DNA of 64,000 nucleotides from CAWIHS01 sp963836005. Its GTDB lineage: Bacteria; Pseudomonadota; Gammaproteobacteria; GRL18. The notes under the pieces are model-generated. The model was not told where the DNA came from, ran no database searches, and saw only the letters and a program-made list of their open reading frames with translations. Where the stretch lies: the NCBI GenBank assembly GCA_963836005.1, contig CAWIHS010000001.1:248001-312000 (forward strand). The letters are read 5' to 3'. Positions 29,719 through 37,340 of this stretch are shown here, in pieces. Position numbers and translations under genes: made by a program. The stretch's first letter is position 1; each line of letters opens with the position of its first letter.

Positions 29719-31779
29719 TTAGCGGCTTATTTTCTCCGCCGGCACCAGCTGATTTTCTCCGTGCCCAATCAAATCAGTTCGGCCCATTTTTCTGAGTGCA
29801 TCTCTTATCATCGGCCAGTTTTTCGGGTCATGATAGCGTAACAGGGCTTTGTGCAAACGCCGCTTTCGTTCACCTCTTGGCGTAGTGACTTTTTCTGCCT
29901 TGTAAGTTAATTTTTTCAATGGGTTACGCTGACTGTGATACATAGCTGTTGCTATTGCCATGGGCGAAGGATAAAAGTTTTGCACCTGATCCAGTCGAAA
30001 CCTGTTCTTTTTTAGCCATAAGGCCAGATTGAGCATATCTTCATCATGAGTTCCCGGATGAGCGGAAATAAAATAAGGTATCAGATACTGCTCTTTGCCC
30101 GCCTGTTTCGAGTATTTTTCAAACATTTTTTTAAACTGGTAATAACTGTCAATTCCCGGCTTCATCATTTTGCTTAATGGAGCGGATTCAGTATGTTCAG
30201 GTGCAATTTTAAGATACCCCCCGACATGGTGAGTCACCAGTTCTTTGACATATTCTGGTGAACGGACCGCCAGATCATAGCGTAAACCCGAAGCAACAAA
30301 AACTTTTTTTATGCCCGGCAACTTGCGCGCCCGCTGATAAAGATGTATCAGTGGATCATGGTTGGTATCCATATGAGAACAAATATCCGGATAAACGCAG
30401 GAGAGGCGTCTGCAGACTGATTCAACTTTTTTATCATCACAGGCCAGACGGTACATATTGGCAGTTGGACCACCTAAATCAGAAATATAGCCTTTAAATT
30501 CCGGGACCTGATCACGTATGGTCTCAATTTCCCGAATGATAGAATCTTCAGAACGATTCTGGATAATGCGGCCTTCATGTTCTGTGATAGAACAGAAAGT
30601 ACAACCCCCAAAACATCCGCGCATGATGTTTATTGAAAAACGTATCATCTCATAAGCCGGGATGCGTTGTTGCTGATAGTCAGGATGAGGCTGGCGCAGA
30701 TAAGGGAGTTCAAACACTCTATCCAGTTCCTCAGTAGTTAAAGGCAAAGGCGGAGGGTTTAGCCAGACATCTTTGTCTGCGTGTTTTTGCACCAGTGCCC
30801 GGGCGTTTCCCGGGTTGGTTTCAAGATGCAGTACACGTGAAGCATGGGCATACAACACCGGGTCATTGTGCACTTTTTCAAACGACGGCAGACGAATAAC
30901 ACATTTATTGCGCTGGAGTGTTTTTACGATACTGTTTAATGGCACAGCTACTGCCTGACCAATTTCTGCAGGAGTCTTCCCTGCTGAATCATCGGCACAG
31001 CTTTGTTGCTGTGTCATGGTATAAGGGCTGACGACGGCATCGATCTTGCCAGGACGGTCTATTCGACTTGAATCAATTTCTGACCAGCCTGATAGCTGTT
31101 TTTTTACAATAAAAGCCGAACCTCGAATATTTGTAAGTTTGTCAATAGTTTCCCCGCGGGATAATCGATGCGCGATTTCTGTAATTTGGCGTTCGCCGTT
31201 ACCAAACACCAGTAAATCGGCCTTCGCATCTACCAGAACCGAACGTCTAACAGTATCAGACCAATAATCATAGTGAGCAATTCGCCTTAAACTCGCTTCA
31301 ATGCCGCCAATGATAACTGCTACATCAGACCAGGCCTCCTTACAGCGCTGAGTATAGACGACAACAGCTCTGTCGGGTCGCTTGCCGCCAATATCACCAG
31401 GAGTATATGCATCATCATGGCGAAGTTTTCGATCCGCAGTATAACGATTGATCATTGAATCCATGTTTCCTGCTGTAACCCCAAAAAACAGATTGGGTCT
31501 CCCCAGTCTCTTGAATGAGTCACAACTATTCCATTCAGGCTGATCAATAATACCGACTCGAAACCCCTGTGATTCTAGCAATCGTCCAATCAGTGCCATA
31601 CCAAAACTGGGGTGATCGACATAGGCATCACCGGTAACCAGGATAATATCGCAGGAATCCCAGCCCAACTGTTCCATTTCAGCCATTGAATGGGGCAAGA
31701 CAGAGGCATGACCATAGCATTCCGCCCAGTATTTATCATAGGAGAAAATATTTTCAGGCAGAGTATGAGGTTTTGGCAT
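29719..31779 (-). CDS. ygiQ: YgiQ family radical SAM protein
   Basis: 686 residues from the ATG at 31779 (MPKPHTLPENIF); an in-frame TTG lies four codons upstream. It has an N-terminal B12-binding-like region, then the radical SAM cluster motif CFGGCTFCSITEHEGR (CxxxCxxC), then TIGR03904/DUF3362-type C-terminal sequence (YHSQRNPLKKL, RKRRLHKALLRYHDPKNWPMIRDALRKMGRTDLIG). The family is widespread and its reaction is unestablished. Single gene; no close operon partner. Confidence 0.92.
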   Translation of the reverse strand: MPKPHTLPENIFSYDKYWAECYGHASVLPHSMAEMEQLGWDSCDIILVTGDAYVDHPSFGMALIGRLLESQGFRVGIIDQPEWNSCDSFKRLGRPNLFFGVTAGNMDSMINRYTADRKLRHDDAYTPGDIGGKRPDRAVVVYTQRCKEAWSDVAVIIGGIEASLRRIAHYDYWSDTVRRSVLVDAKADLLVFGNGERQITEIAHRLSRGETIDKLTNIRGSAFIVKKQLSGWSEIDSSRIDRPGKIDAVVSPYTMTQQQSCADDSAGKTPAEIGQAVAVPLNSIVKTLQRNKCVIRLPSFEKVHNDPVLYAHASRVLHLETNPGNARALVQKHADKDVWLNPPPLPLTTEELDRVFELPYLRQPHPDYQQQRIPAYEMIRFSINIMRGCFGGCTFCSITEHEGRIIQNRSEDSIIREIETIRDQVPEFKGYISDLGGPTANMYRLACDDKKVESVCRRLSCVYPDICSHMDTNHDPLIHLYQRARKLPGIKKVFVASGLRYDLAVRSPEYVKELVTHHVGGYLKIAPEHTESAPLSKMMKPGIDSYYQFKKMFEKYSKQAGKEQYLIPYFISAHPGTHDEDMLNLALWLKKNRFRLDQVQNFYPSPMAIATAMYHSQRNPLKKLTYKAEKVTTPRGERKRRLHKALLRYHDPKNWPMIRDALRKMGRTDLIGHGENQLVPAEKISR

Positions 31780-32321
31780 AAGAATACACAATAATCTGAT
31801 TATCAGCGTTATTATCCTTTATTATGTAGTATTCTGCTAGCTAAAAAGATACAAGACGAATTCAATGCTAAAGTATGGCCAAAAGAGCAAAAAGACTAAT
31901 AATGAATACTGGTTTATAACAGCGGATAAACTGTTTTTTGCTCAAATCGAGAATTGACGATATATGCGTTTTTAACCAGAAAGAATACCCCTGTGTTAAT
32001 AACCACAGTTATCCACAATGGCTGTGGATAACTGTGTGAATAAACTTGGTATAGTCTGCTGCATAGCAGAAGGATACGCCTTTTATGACATTTTGATTAC
32101 TAATTGAACTAAAAACTGAATATCTTTATAATTCAATTAGTTAATATATATTCTTTAAAATCTATTGACATACTTTATTGCTTGAATCGATGCTAATATT
32201 GTGTTAAGGATACTTATTTTAATACTGTGAGCAAAATAACATAAATGGCCTTGTGTTTACAGAGCGAACCGTTCATAAATCAACTCCTTTTTCTTCAACC
32301 ACTGCCAGGTTTATACTTACT
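31780..32321. other. Intergenic region with a DnaA-box palindrome
   Basis: About 540 bases between ygiQ and the next gene. It holds the DnaA-box palindrome at 32004-32036, followed by a very AT-rich tract (about 32085-32200). A TTGACA at 32165-32170 could be a -35 box, but a -10 at standard spacing is lacking. No gene is supported. Confidence 0.5.
32004..32036. promoter_or_regulatory. Two head-to-head consensus DnaA boxes in a perfect palindrome
   Basis: TTATCCACA at 32009-32017 and its inverse TGTGGATAA at 32023-32031 are both exact E. coli-type DnaA boxes. They are embedded in a perfect 14-bp inverted repeat, CACAGTTATCCACA / TGTGGATAACTGTG, with a 5-base spacer. An AT-rich stretch begins about 50 bases further on. 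It may be a DnaA-responsive regulatory site for the downstream gene or a replication-control locus; no dnaA, dnaN, gidA or mioC is nearby. Confidence 0.6.
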
Positions 32322-32741
32322 ATGCTTGATTATATATTTTTTCACACACAACCCTATGAACTTTTTATAAAGTTTCTCGAAGAGCATCAGATCCCCTTTC
32401 AAGCGGCTGAGGAATTTCAACAATCTATTAACGAAAATGGGCTAATTATTTCTGTCAGTGACGAACTGGAAAATAGTTTACTGGAGAAACTGGAAATTTA
32501 TTATGATGAAATGATGGAAATGAATGAAAGCCTTACTTCTAAACTCGAAGAAGGTAATGAAACAAAAAATGCCGGTATCAGTGTCAATCTCTCCGACGGT
32601 TCGGTGGTGCTGGCGGATATTGACCCCGACCTTATTTATAAATTATCCCTGGCATTAACCCCTGATGAAATTCAATTGCTGGTCAGTGCCATCGCCGATG
32701 CTGTAGAAAATCCAGATCATCGTACCCTTTGTAAAAGATAA
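32322..32741 (+). CDS. Conserved hypothetical small protein
   Basis: 139 residues from ATG 32322 (MLDYIFFHTQPYELFIKFLEE); the frame is open 23 codons upstream from a GTG, but that part looks non-coding. It is acidic and helical, with YYDEMMEMNESLTSKLEEG at about 62-80 and a C-terminal part (ISVNLSDGSVVLADIDPDLIYKLSLALTPDEIQLLVSAIADAVENP) that looks like a small folded domain. No Cys cluster, membrane segment or signal peptide. No function is assigned. The next gene starts 10 bases later, so the two are probably co-expressed. Confidence 0.7.
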   Translation: MLDYIFFHTQPYELFIKFLEEHQIPFQAAEEFQQSINENGLIISVSDELENSLLEKLEIYYDEMMEMNESLTSKLEEGNETKNAGISVNLSDGSVVLADIDPDLIYKLSLALTPDEIQLLVSAIADAVENPDHRTLCKR

Positions 32742-32751
32742 ATATTGTCCT

Positions 32752-33078
32752 ATGCAAGCTATATCATTTAATGGTCATGATTTAAGCAAAATCAGATTAA
32801 AACTCAATCCTCTAGAAGAAAAAGTGTTTTCTTATATCACCTATCCGGTGGATAAGTTTAGCTGCGAAGTCAGGGAGGGTTTATTTTATTTAAGTATCCC
32901 ATCTCATTTAATGATTGAGCTTTATAAACAATATATTCTTCCCCTGGACAATTCGCCGATAACCATAGTCCTGGATGCTGCACAAACCGGTCGCTATGAA
33001 CTCATCGATCTGGTGTACCCAAATACTTATGAGCAAAGTAACGAATTTGTTTATTTAAAATTCAGATTGGTTAAGTAA
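32752..33078 (+). CDS. Hypothetical protein
   Basis: 108 residues of mixed alpha/beta composition (MQAISFNGHDLSKIRLKLNP; EVREGLFYLSIPSHLMIELYKQYILPLD; ELIDLVYPNTYEQSNEFVYLKFRLVK). No recognised domain, signal or membrane segment. It follows the previous small gene by 10 bases and precedes a decayed transposable element. Confidence 0.6.
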   Translation: MQAISFNGHDLSKIRLKLNPLEEKVFSYITYPVDKFSCEVREGLFYLSIPSHLMIELYKQYILPLDNSPITIVLDAAQTGRYELIDLVYPNTYEQSNEFVYLKFRLVK

Positions 33079-33104
33079 TAGTGACAGCAAGGTGAAGAAT
33101 TAAT

Positions 33105-33859
33105 AGTCACGACTCATAGGTATGATCTTAAGAAATTGAAATGAAGCCAAATAGATGATCAACTGGTTGTTATTCAGGCAATTATTAATTCCTCCAAAAG
33201 GCTTCAAATGAAAAGCAACACATTATCAAACAAACTAAAAAGCGGTATTAAGCGAGAAAAAGCTCAATAAACTGGGACTGCAAACAGGCTTTGACAAACG
33301 TTTAAGAAATATTGTCCCATTTCAATGGGTCGTATGTGTCATAGCGGCATCAGGAGATAAAAACAATCAGACATTTTTCTTAAAGCCATCGCTACTTTAA
33401 TCAGTTAACAGCTAGAACTGTCAGGTATGACAGGCAAGCTATCACCAGACAATGTGCTACTTATAATATCGGTTCTAAAAATCTGCATTTACCCAGAATA
33501 TTACTAGATAGCCAGGTTTATTGGGCCAACCTGGAATTAAGTGCAGTTGACCCGGTAACATTTCAGCTCAGAAATTATGGTGTATGTATAAATTAGTAGC
33601 AGTTGTTGTATCATTTAATTGAAGAGACATTTTGCTTACTCCTTTTTTAAGTTTACTTATCATTTTAAGAGTAGCGGAATTTGTCTCTTTCTACTTAGTC
33701 TCTTCCCCCCTCGGAGGGGTAAGGAGCAGTGCTTTAAAAATATCAAGTACGCAATAATGTGAAGAACCCTTTTGGTTCATAACAAAGTTACATCACAAAT
33801 TGATAAGATATTGAATTAAAATGAAAAAGTCCTTAAAGACTTACCTATGAGTTACGGCT
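33105..33859. mobile_element. Decayed IS4-family element
   Basis: Ends CATAGGTATGATCTTAAG (33115-33132) and CTTAAAGACTTACCTATG (33832-33849) are inverted repeats matching 14 of 18. Flanks AGTCACGACT (33105-33114) and AGTTACGGCT (33850-33859) agree at 8 of 10 positions, a worn 10-bp target duplication. The interior carries an IS4-like transposase N terminus broken by a frameshift. At about 735 bp it is roughly half the length of a full IS4 element, so it is internally deleted. Its right flank coincides with the stop codon of the GAF gene. Its ends resemble those of the short elements at 7207 and 39714. Confidence 0.7.
33208..33400 (+). pseudogene. IS4-family transposase N-terminal remnant
   Basis: From ATG 33208 the frame reads MKSNTLSNKLKSGIKREKAQ and stops at 33268. 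Shifting one base within the A-run at 33257-33261 continues as KKLNKLGLQTGFDKRLRNI and VPFQWVVCVIAASGDKNN, up to a stop at 33398. The LNKLGLQTGFDKR pattern is the N-terminal helix region of IS4-type transposases. No DDE catalytic part remains. Confidence 0.6.
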
Positions 33860-34478
33860 AGTTATTAAGGATCTTAAACAGGTTGTTCTGTCTGTCAAAC
33901 AACAACTTGGAGGAAAGAGTGAATGCAGTTTGTGAAGCAAACAGTTCAACTAATTCTCGATCCTGCTTGTTAAACACTCGCTGCTTTCCCTCTTCATCCT
34001 GAGCATTAATGAGCTGGATCACCCCGATTATATTTTTATCATAATTTCGTATGGGTACGGTCATTAGCGAGCGTGTTTTATAACCAGAATTCGCATCAAA
34101 TGCACGAGATCCTGAAAAATTATAACTTTTGTCAGAGTAGACATCATCGATATTAATGGTCTGATCATTGATCACTGAATTAACAACCACCAGAGAAGTA
34201 TTAACCTGTCCATTATTATACAATGGTATCTGCTTAAAACTTATTTCATTTCCACTAATGCTGATATCCAGAGTCCGATTAATCACGACTTCGAAGTTCA
34301 GGAACTCATTATTGACCAGTGAATATAATGTTCCGGCATCAGCTTCGGTCAAATCCAGCGCCCCTTCAAGCACAATTCCCAGCTGTCTTTGCAAGTTCCT
34401 CTCTTTAGCGAGCCGGGATGCTATCCTGTTTAAGATATTGGTGCTCTTTTGCAATGATATACCCTGCTTTAATAGCAA
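33858..34478 (-). CDS. GAF domain protein
   Basis: 206 residues: a short N-terminal helix (MLLKQGISLQKSTNILNRIASRLAKERNLQRQLGIVLE) and a single GAF domain (LTEADAGTLYSLV through KTRSLMTVPIRNYDKNIIGVIQLINAQ and VELFASQTAFTLSSKL). No output domain (GGDEF, EAL, HD or kinase) is attached, so it may act with a separate partner or be a truncated sensor. In relatives the same GAF type precedes HD-GYP domains; a broken HD-GYP gene lies 8 kb away at 41882. The stop codon lies in the right flank of the decayed IS4 element, so the C terminus may have been altered. Confidence 0.85.
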   Translation of the reverse strand: MLLKQGISLQKSTNILNRIASRLAKERNLQRQLGIVLEGALDLTEADAGTLYSLVNNEFLNFEVVINRTLDISISGNEISFKQIPLYNNGQVNTSLVVVNSVINDQTINIDDVYSDKSYNFSGSRAFDANSGYKTRSLMTVPIRNYDKNIIGVIQLINAQDEEGKQRVFNKQDRELVELFASQTAFTLSSKLLFDRQNNLFKILNN

Positions 34479-34615
34479 TTAAATGGATCAATACTTGATA
34501 TTTATTTTTTCATCTACATTTAAATAATAACAGATGCTCATGGAGATCTGTTTACCGGGTGACCGGTTTGTTAAATAGGTCACTAAATTGATCAATACAT
34601 TCATTGATCACCATA

Positions 34616-34647
34616 AAACTATATTGCTTAATTGTGAGGATATAACT
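34616..34647 (+). promoter_or_regulatory. ROSE-like RNA thermometer candidate
   Basis: Just before the heat-shock gene start, TATATTGCT (34620-34628) can fold against AGGATATA (34637-34644), burying the Shine-Dalgarno GAGGA. The TTGCT opposite AGGA is the conserved ROSE element arrangement of hsp20 leaders, with the non-canonical G-G pairing expected at that point. The stem is short, and earlier hairpins of a full ROSE leader were not identified. Confidence 0.5.
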
Positions 34648-35118
34648 ATGCAATCTTTTGATTTTACACCATTATTTCGTTCAGCAGTCGGTTTTGACAG
34701 GCTCTATTCCCTGCTAGACAATGCTACCCGCACGGCACAGAGTCAACCCAGCTATCCACCCTATAATATCGAGCTTCTCAATGAAGATAGTTACAGAATT
34801 ACTATGGCTGTTGCCGGATTTGAAGAAAATGAACTTGATATTCAAATTGAAAACAGCGTTCTGACCGTGTCAGGAAAAAAAATGGCAGATGATGAAGAGC
34901 ATAAATACCTGCATCAGGGTATAGCAGCGCGCAATTTTGAACACCATTTTCAACTGGCAGACCATGTGAAGGTTCTGCAAGCTGGTTTAACTAACGGTCT
35001 GCTGAATATCGAACTGGCCCGAGAGATACCAGAAGCAATGAAACCGCGTAAAATTGCCATCAACGATGCCAGAACAGTACCTGAGGCTGTTGAAGATCAA
35101 GGTAAAAAAGTTGCATAA
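34648..35118 (+). CDS. Small heat shock protein, Hsp20/IbpA family
   Basis: ATP-independent holdase that binds unfolding proteins. 156 residues from ATG 34648 (MQSFDFTPLFRSAVGFDRLYSLLD), which has GAGGA 8 bases upstream; the frame is open 20 codons further but without family similarity. Alpha-crystallin domain at about 40-130 (YNIELLNEDSYRITMAVAGFEENELDIQIE; GIAARNFEHHFQLADHVKVLQAGLTNGLLNIELARE). C-terminal KIAIN provides the I-x-I motif. A strong terminator follows, so it is a monocistronic unit. Confidence 0.95.
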   Translation: MQSFDFTPLFRSAVGFDRLYSLLDNATRTAQSQPSYPPYNIELLNEDSYRITMAVAGFEENELDIQIENSVLTVSGKKMADDEEHKYLHQGIAARNFEHHFQLADHVKVLQAGLTNGLLNIELAREIPEAMKPRKIAINDARTVPEAVEDQGKKVA

Positions 35119-35138
35119 ATTGCAGTATTGACAAGCTG

Positions 35139-35170
35139 AAAAAAGGGAGCAGTAGCTCCCTTTTTTCTTT
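35139..35170 (+). terminator. Rho-independent terminator after hsp20
   Basis: Perfect 12-bp stem AAAAAAGGGAGC (35139-35150) / GCTCCCTTTTTT (35155-35166) with an AGTA loop and a trailing CTTT, 20 bases after the stop codon. Confidence 0.92.
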
Positions 35171-35305
35171 GCGGAATTGCTCTAATAACGATCATCCTTG
35201 GACATTTCTGCCTAAGAACTTACCAACCTGTAGCTACTTCTATAGCTCAGTTGAAGCGTAACGAGAGCATTCAAGCAACTTACAATATATAACTTTAAAT
35301 AATCA

Positions 35306-35548
35306 TTAAATCCAGGCTACCAGATAATAGATATTGGTTCCCTCGGAAGAACGTGCAGGGCCTATTACCTGAGCAGCATGCAGGTTTCTTTCTTCGACCG
35401 CATTTTCCAGCGCCTGTAATTCATCTTTATATATGGTCACTGTAGTTTCAGGAAAACGGTCGCGTTTCTTTCTCGGGGCATAAATAACCGCAAAATGTTT
35501 GCCTGCCACATTAGCCTGTGGATGGGGATCCAATGAATAACCCTTCAA
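35306..35548 (-). CDS. Small hypothetical protein
   Basis: 80 residues (MKGYSLDPHPQANVAGKHFAVIYAPRKKRDRFPETTVT...). It has a helix (YKDELQALENAVEERN) and a final strand (TNIYYLVAWI). It looks like a compact soluble protein; no signal peptide and no Cys. It is not assigned to a named family. The start lies 42 bases from the palindromic element at 35590-35656, which sits in its promoter region. Confidence 0.6.
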   Translation of the reverse strand: MKGYSLDPHPQANVAGKHFAVIYAPRKKRDRFPETTVTIYKDELQALENAVEERNLHAAQVIGPARSSEGTNIYYLVAWI

Positions 35549-35581
35549 ATAAAACTCCTCGGTAGGACGTTTTTTAAGTAA

Positions 35582-35664
35582 AAAAACCAGTAACTACTCA
35601 GCGTATTTAAGATTTTTCAATGAGTGTTTGATATTAGACATACGCTGAGTTGTTACAAAAACCA
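35582..35664. mobile_element. Minimal IS66-type palindromic element with 8-bp duplication
   Basis: A 67-bp element (35590-35656) with 16-bp inverted ends GTAACTACTCAGCGTA / TACGCTGAGTTGTTAC (one mismatch) and an exact flanking duplication AAAAACCA (35582-35589, 35657-35664). It lacks the GAAGACGCC core and shows that the ends alone define a unit able to insert. It lies upstream of the small gene at 35306-35548. Confidence 0.88.
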
Positions 35665-35784
35665 CAGCCTTGCTGGTTCAATAGATTGATTTTAAATAGT
35701 GATGAGATGGACGCCCAACATTAACGGCATCGCAATATGCCATACTTAAGGTGTTATTTTTAAGTCAATAGAAGAGCATCCGTC

Positions 35785-35919
35785 GTGAATACAAGTATAC
35801 TCGGAATCGATTTAGCAAAAAACTATTTTCAAGTCTGCGAATGAAATCAGGCCAATAACGTCCAGTTTAATCGCAAACTCGCAGAATTTATGCAGCAGAC
35901 ACTTATGACACATCATTGA
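35785..35919 (+). pseudogene. IS110-family transposase N-terminal remnant
   Basis: From GTG 35785 the frame reads MNTSILGIDLAKNYFQVCE, then an in-frame TGA (35842), then NQANNVQFNRKLAEFMQQT up to a stop at 35917. GIDLAKNYFQV holds the first Asp of the DEDD site of IS110-type transposases, and FNRKLAEF matches the following conserved stretch. The rest of the gene is gone and the break runs straight into a copy of the hairpin repeat family (35905-36006). Confidence 0.7.
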
Positions 35920-36006
35920 AAATGCAGCGAAAGAAAAATCACACTTTTTCTTTCGCTTTCCATAATATGGCAAGGAGGGCTATTTATGGGTGGAAACTAT
36001 TTAGTG
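35905..36006 (+). repeat. Hairpin repeat family copy 1
   Basis: Contains the perfect 12-bp palindrome GCGAAAGAAAAA / TTTTTCTTTCGC with loop TCACAC (35927-35956), followed by TTCCATAATATGGCAAGGAGG and GGAAACTATTTAGT. Related copies: minus strand 38496-38612, plus strand 39318-39708 (interrupted) and 43169-43312. This is the uninterrupted form of the site that carries an insertion at 39382. Confidence 0.75.
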
Positions 36007-36040
36007 TTATGATGAAATCCCTTAATCACCTGTTCAACTT

Positions 36041-36904
36041 TTGATTTTAACTAACAATGTGAACTCACAGAACAAATTTGAAAAACATCTGGATATCCGT
36101 ACAAATGATCTCACAGCTATTGATGTGTTGGCTGAGAATACTACCTTATCACGTCAAAAAATTAAACAGGCCATGCAAAAAGGAGCTGTCTGGTTAACCT
36201 GCGGGAAAAAAACCCGGCGAATTAGACGTGCAACCCGACAGCTTAATCAGGGACAAACGCTGCATCTGTATTATAACCCTGTAATTCTTGCAGAAAATCC
36301 CCAGGTACCTGAAATGGTTGCTGATGAAGGAGATTTCAGCGTCTGGATAAAGCCCGCTGGAATGCTCACACAGGGCACTAAATTTGGTGATCATTGCACC
36401 ATCTATCGCTGGGCTGAACTGCATGTAAAGCCGCAGCGGCCTGCATTCCTGGTACACCGACTCGACAAGGCCACTTCAGGCCTGATGATTCTGGCTCACA
36501 GTAAACAAGCAGCAGCAAAATTATCTGCCCACTTTTACGCACGCAATATGAGTAAATTTTATAAAGCCCTGGTACATGGTAAACCAGGCGGTTCTGTGCC
36601 GATTACCCTGGACTCTCCGGTTGACGGTAAACAGGCGCTCACTCATATTCTGGATATCAAGACTCATGCAGATACGAGCCTGTGCTTACTTGATCTGCAA
36701 ATCATGACCGGCAGAAAGCACCAGATCAGACAGCAGCTGGCAACGGCAGGCCATGCAGTGGTGGGTGACAGATTATATGGTACCGGACTACAAGACAATC
36801 GGGATCTTTGTCTGGTCGCTTATAAACTGATGTTTAAATCACCTTTTGATCAACAACAGAAGACCTATCAGCTGGAAGAAACCTATTACCCTGATTTTAA
36901 TTAA
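36041..36904 (+). CDS. RluA-family pseudouridine synthase
   Basis: 287 residues. An S4-like N-terminal region (TTLSRQKIKQAMQKGAVWL) precedes the catalytic domain: WIKPAGMLTQG, active-site Asp in VHRLDKATSGLMILAHSK (about residue 143), and MTGRKHQIRQQLATAGHAVVGDRLYG. The target RNA cannot be assigned among RluA/RluC/RluD types; it is none of them clearly. Starts available are TTG 36041 and GTG 36059, with no good ribosome binding site to decide. It converges with the next gene, overlapping it by 4 bases. Confidence 0.88.
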   Translation: MILTNNVNSQNKFEKHLDIRTNDLTAIDVLAENTTLSRQKIKQAMQKGAVWLTCGKKTRRIRRATRQLNQGQTLHLYYNPVILAENPQVPEMVADEGDFSVWIKPAGMLTQGTKFGDHCTIYRWAELHVKPQRPAFLVHRLDKATSGLMILAHSKQAAAKLSAHFYARNMSKFYKALVHGKPGGSVPITLDSPVDGKQALTHILDIKTHADTSLCLLDLQIMTGRKHQIRQQLATAGHAVVGDRLYGTGLQDNRDLCLVAYKLMFKSPFDQQQKTYQLEETYYPDFN

Positions 36905-37302
36905 GCCCGGTCTAATTTACCCTTAAGCAGCAGGGATTTAATGTCTTCAGCATCAATGGGATGAACGAGGATATGATCCACTTTATAATGAGCTTGCAGT
37001 CTGGAGACAAACTGGCGTTCATTCTTATGTACCATGAGAATTAATTCAGGATGATAATCTGCATATTTCTGCAGACTGATTAACAGCATATCCAGATTGC
37101 TGACATGAATACCGCTGTAATTAGTGCCGTAAGCATAAAAAAATTCTGCCACAATAAAATCAGGCTTGTGCCGCTTTAAGGCGGCAATGGCTTTGCGTAT
37201 GGATTTATACTGCAGTTCCTGCATATCCAGCTCTGCATAAAGAGCAGTTAACCTGGGGTGAGTCGGTGATTCAATAATGGAAAAAACTATCGGTTTAGTC
37301 AT
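36901..37302 (-). CDS. Hypothetical protein with receiver-like fold
   Basis: 133 residues with alternating strands and helices (KPIVFSIIESPTH, KPDFIVAEFFYAYGTNY, ELILMVHKNERQFVSRL, DHILVHPIDAEDIKSLLL) reminiscent of a CheY-like fold. The phospho-acceptor Asp and acidic pocket are not evident. No recognised family; it is probably a small cytoplasmic protein. It lies 38 bases downstream of cmoM in the same direction. Confidence 0.65.
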   Translation of the reverse strand: MTKPIVFSIIESPTHPRLTALYAELDMQELQYKSIRKAIAALKRHKPDFIVAEFFYAYGTNYSGIHVSNLDMLLISLQKYADYHPELILMVHKNERQFVSRLQAHYKVDHILVHPIDAEDIKSLLLKGKLDRA

Positions 37303-37340
37303 AGAGTTCAGGCAATTTATTAAAAAGATAATTTTACCGC

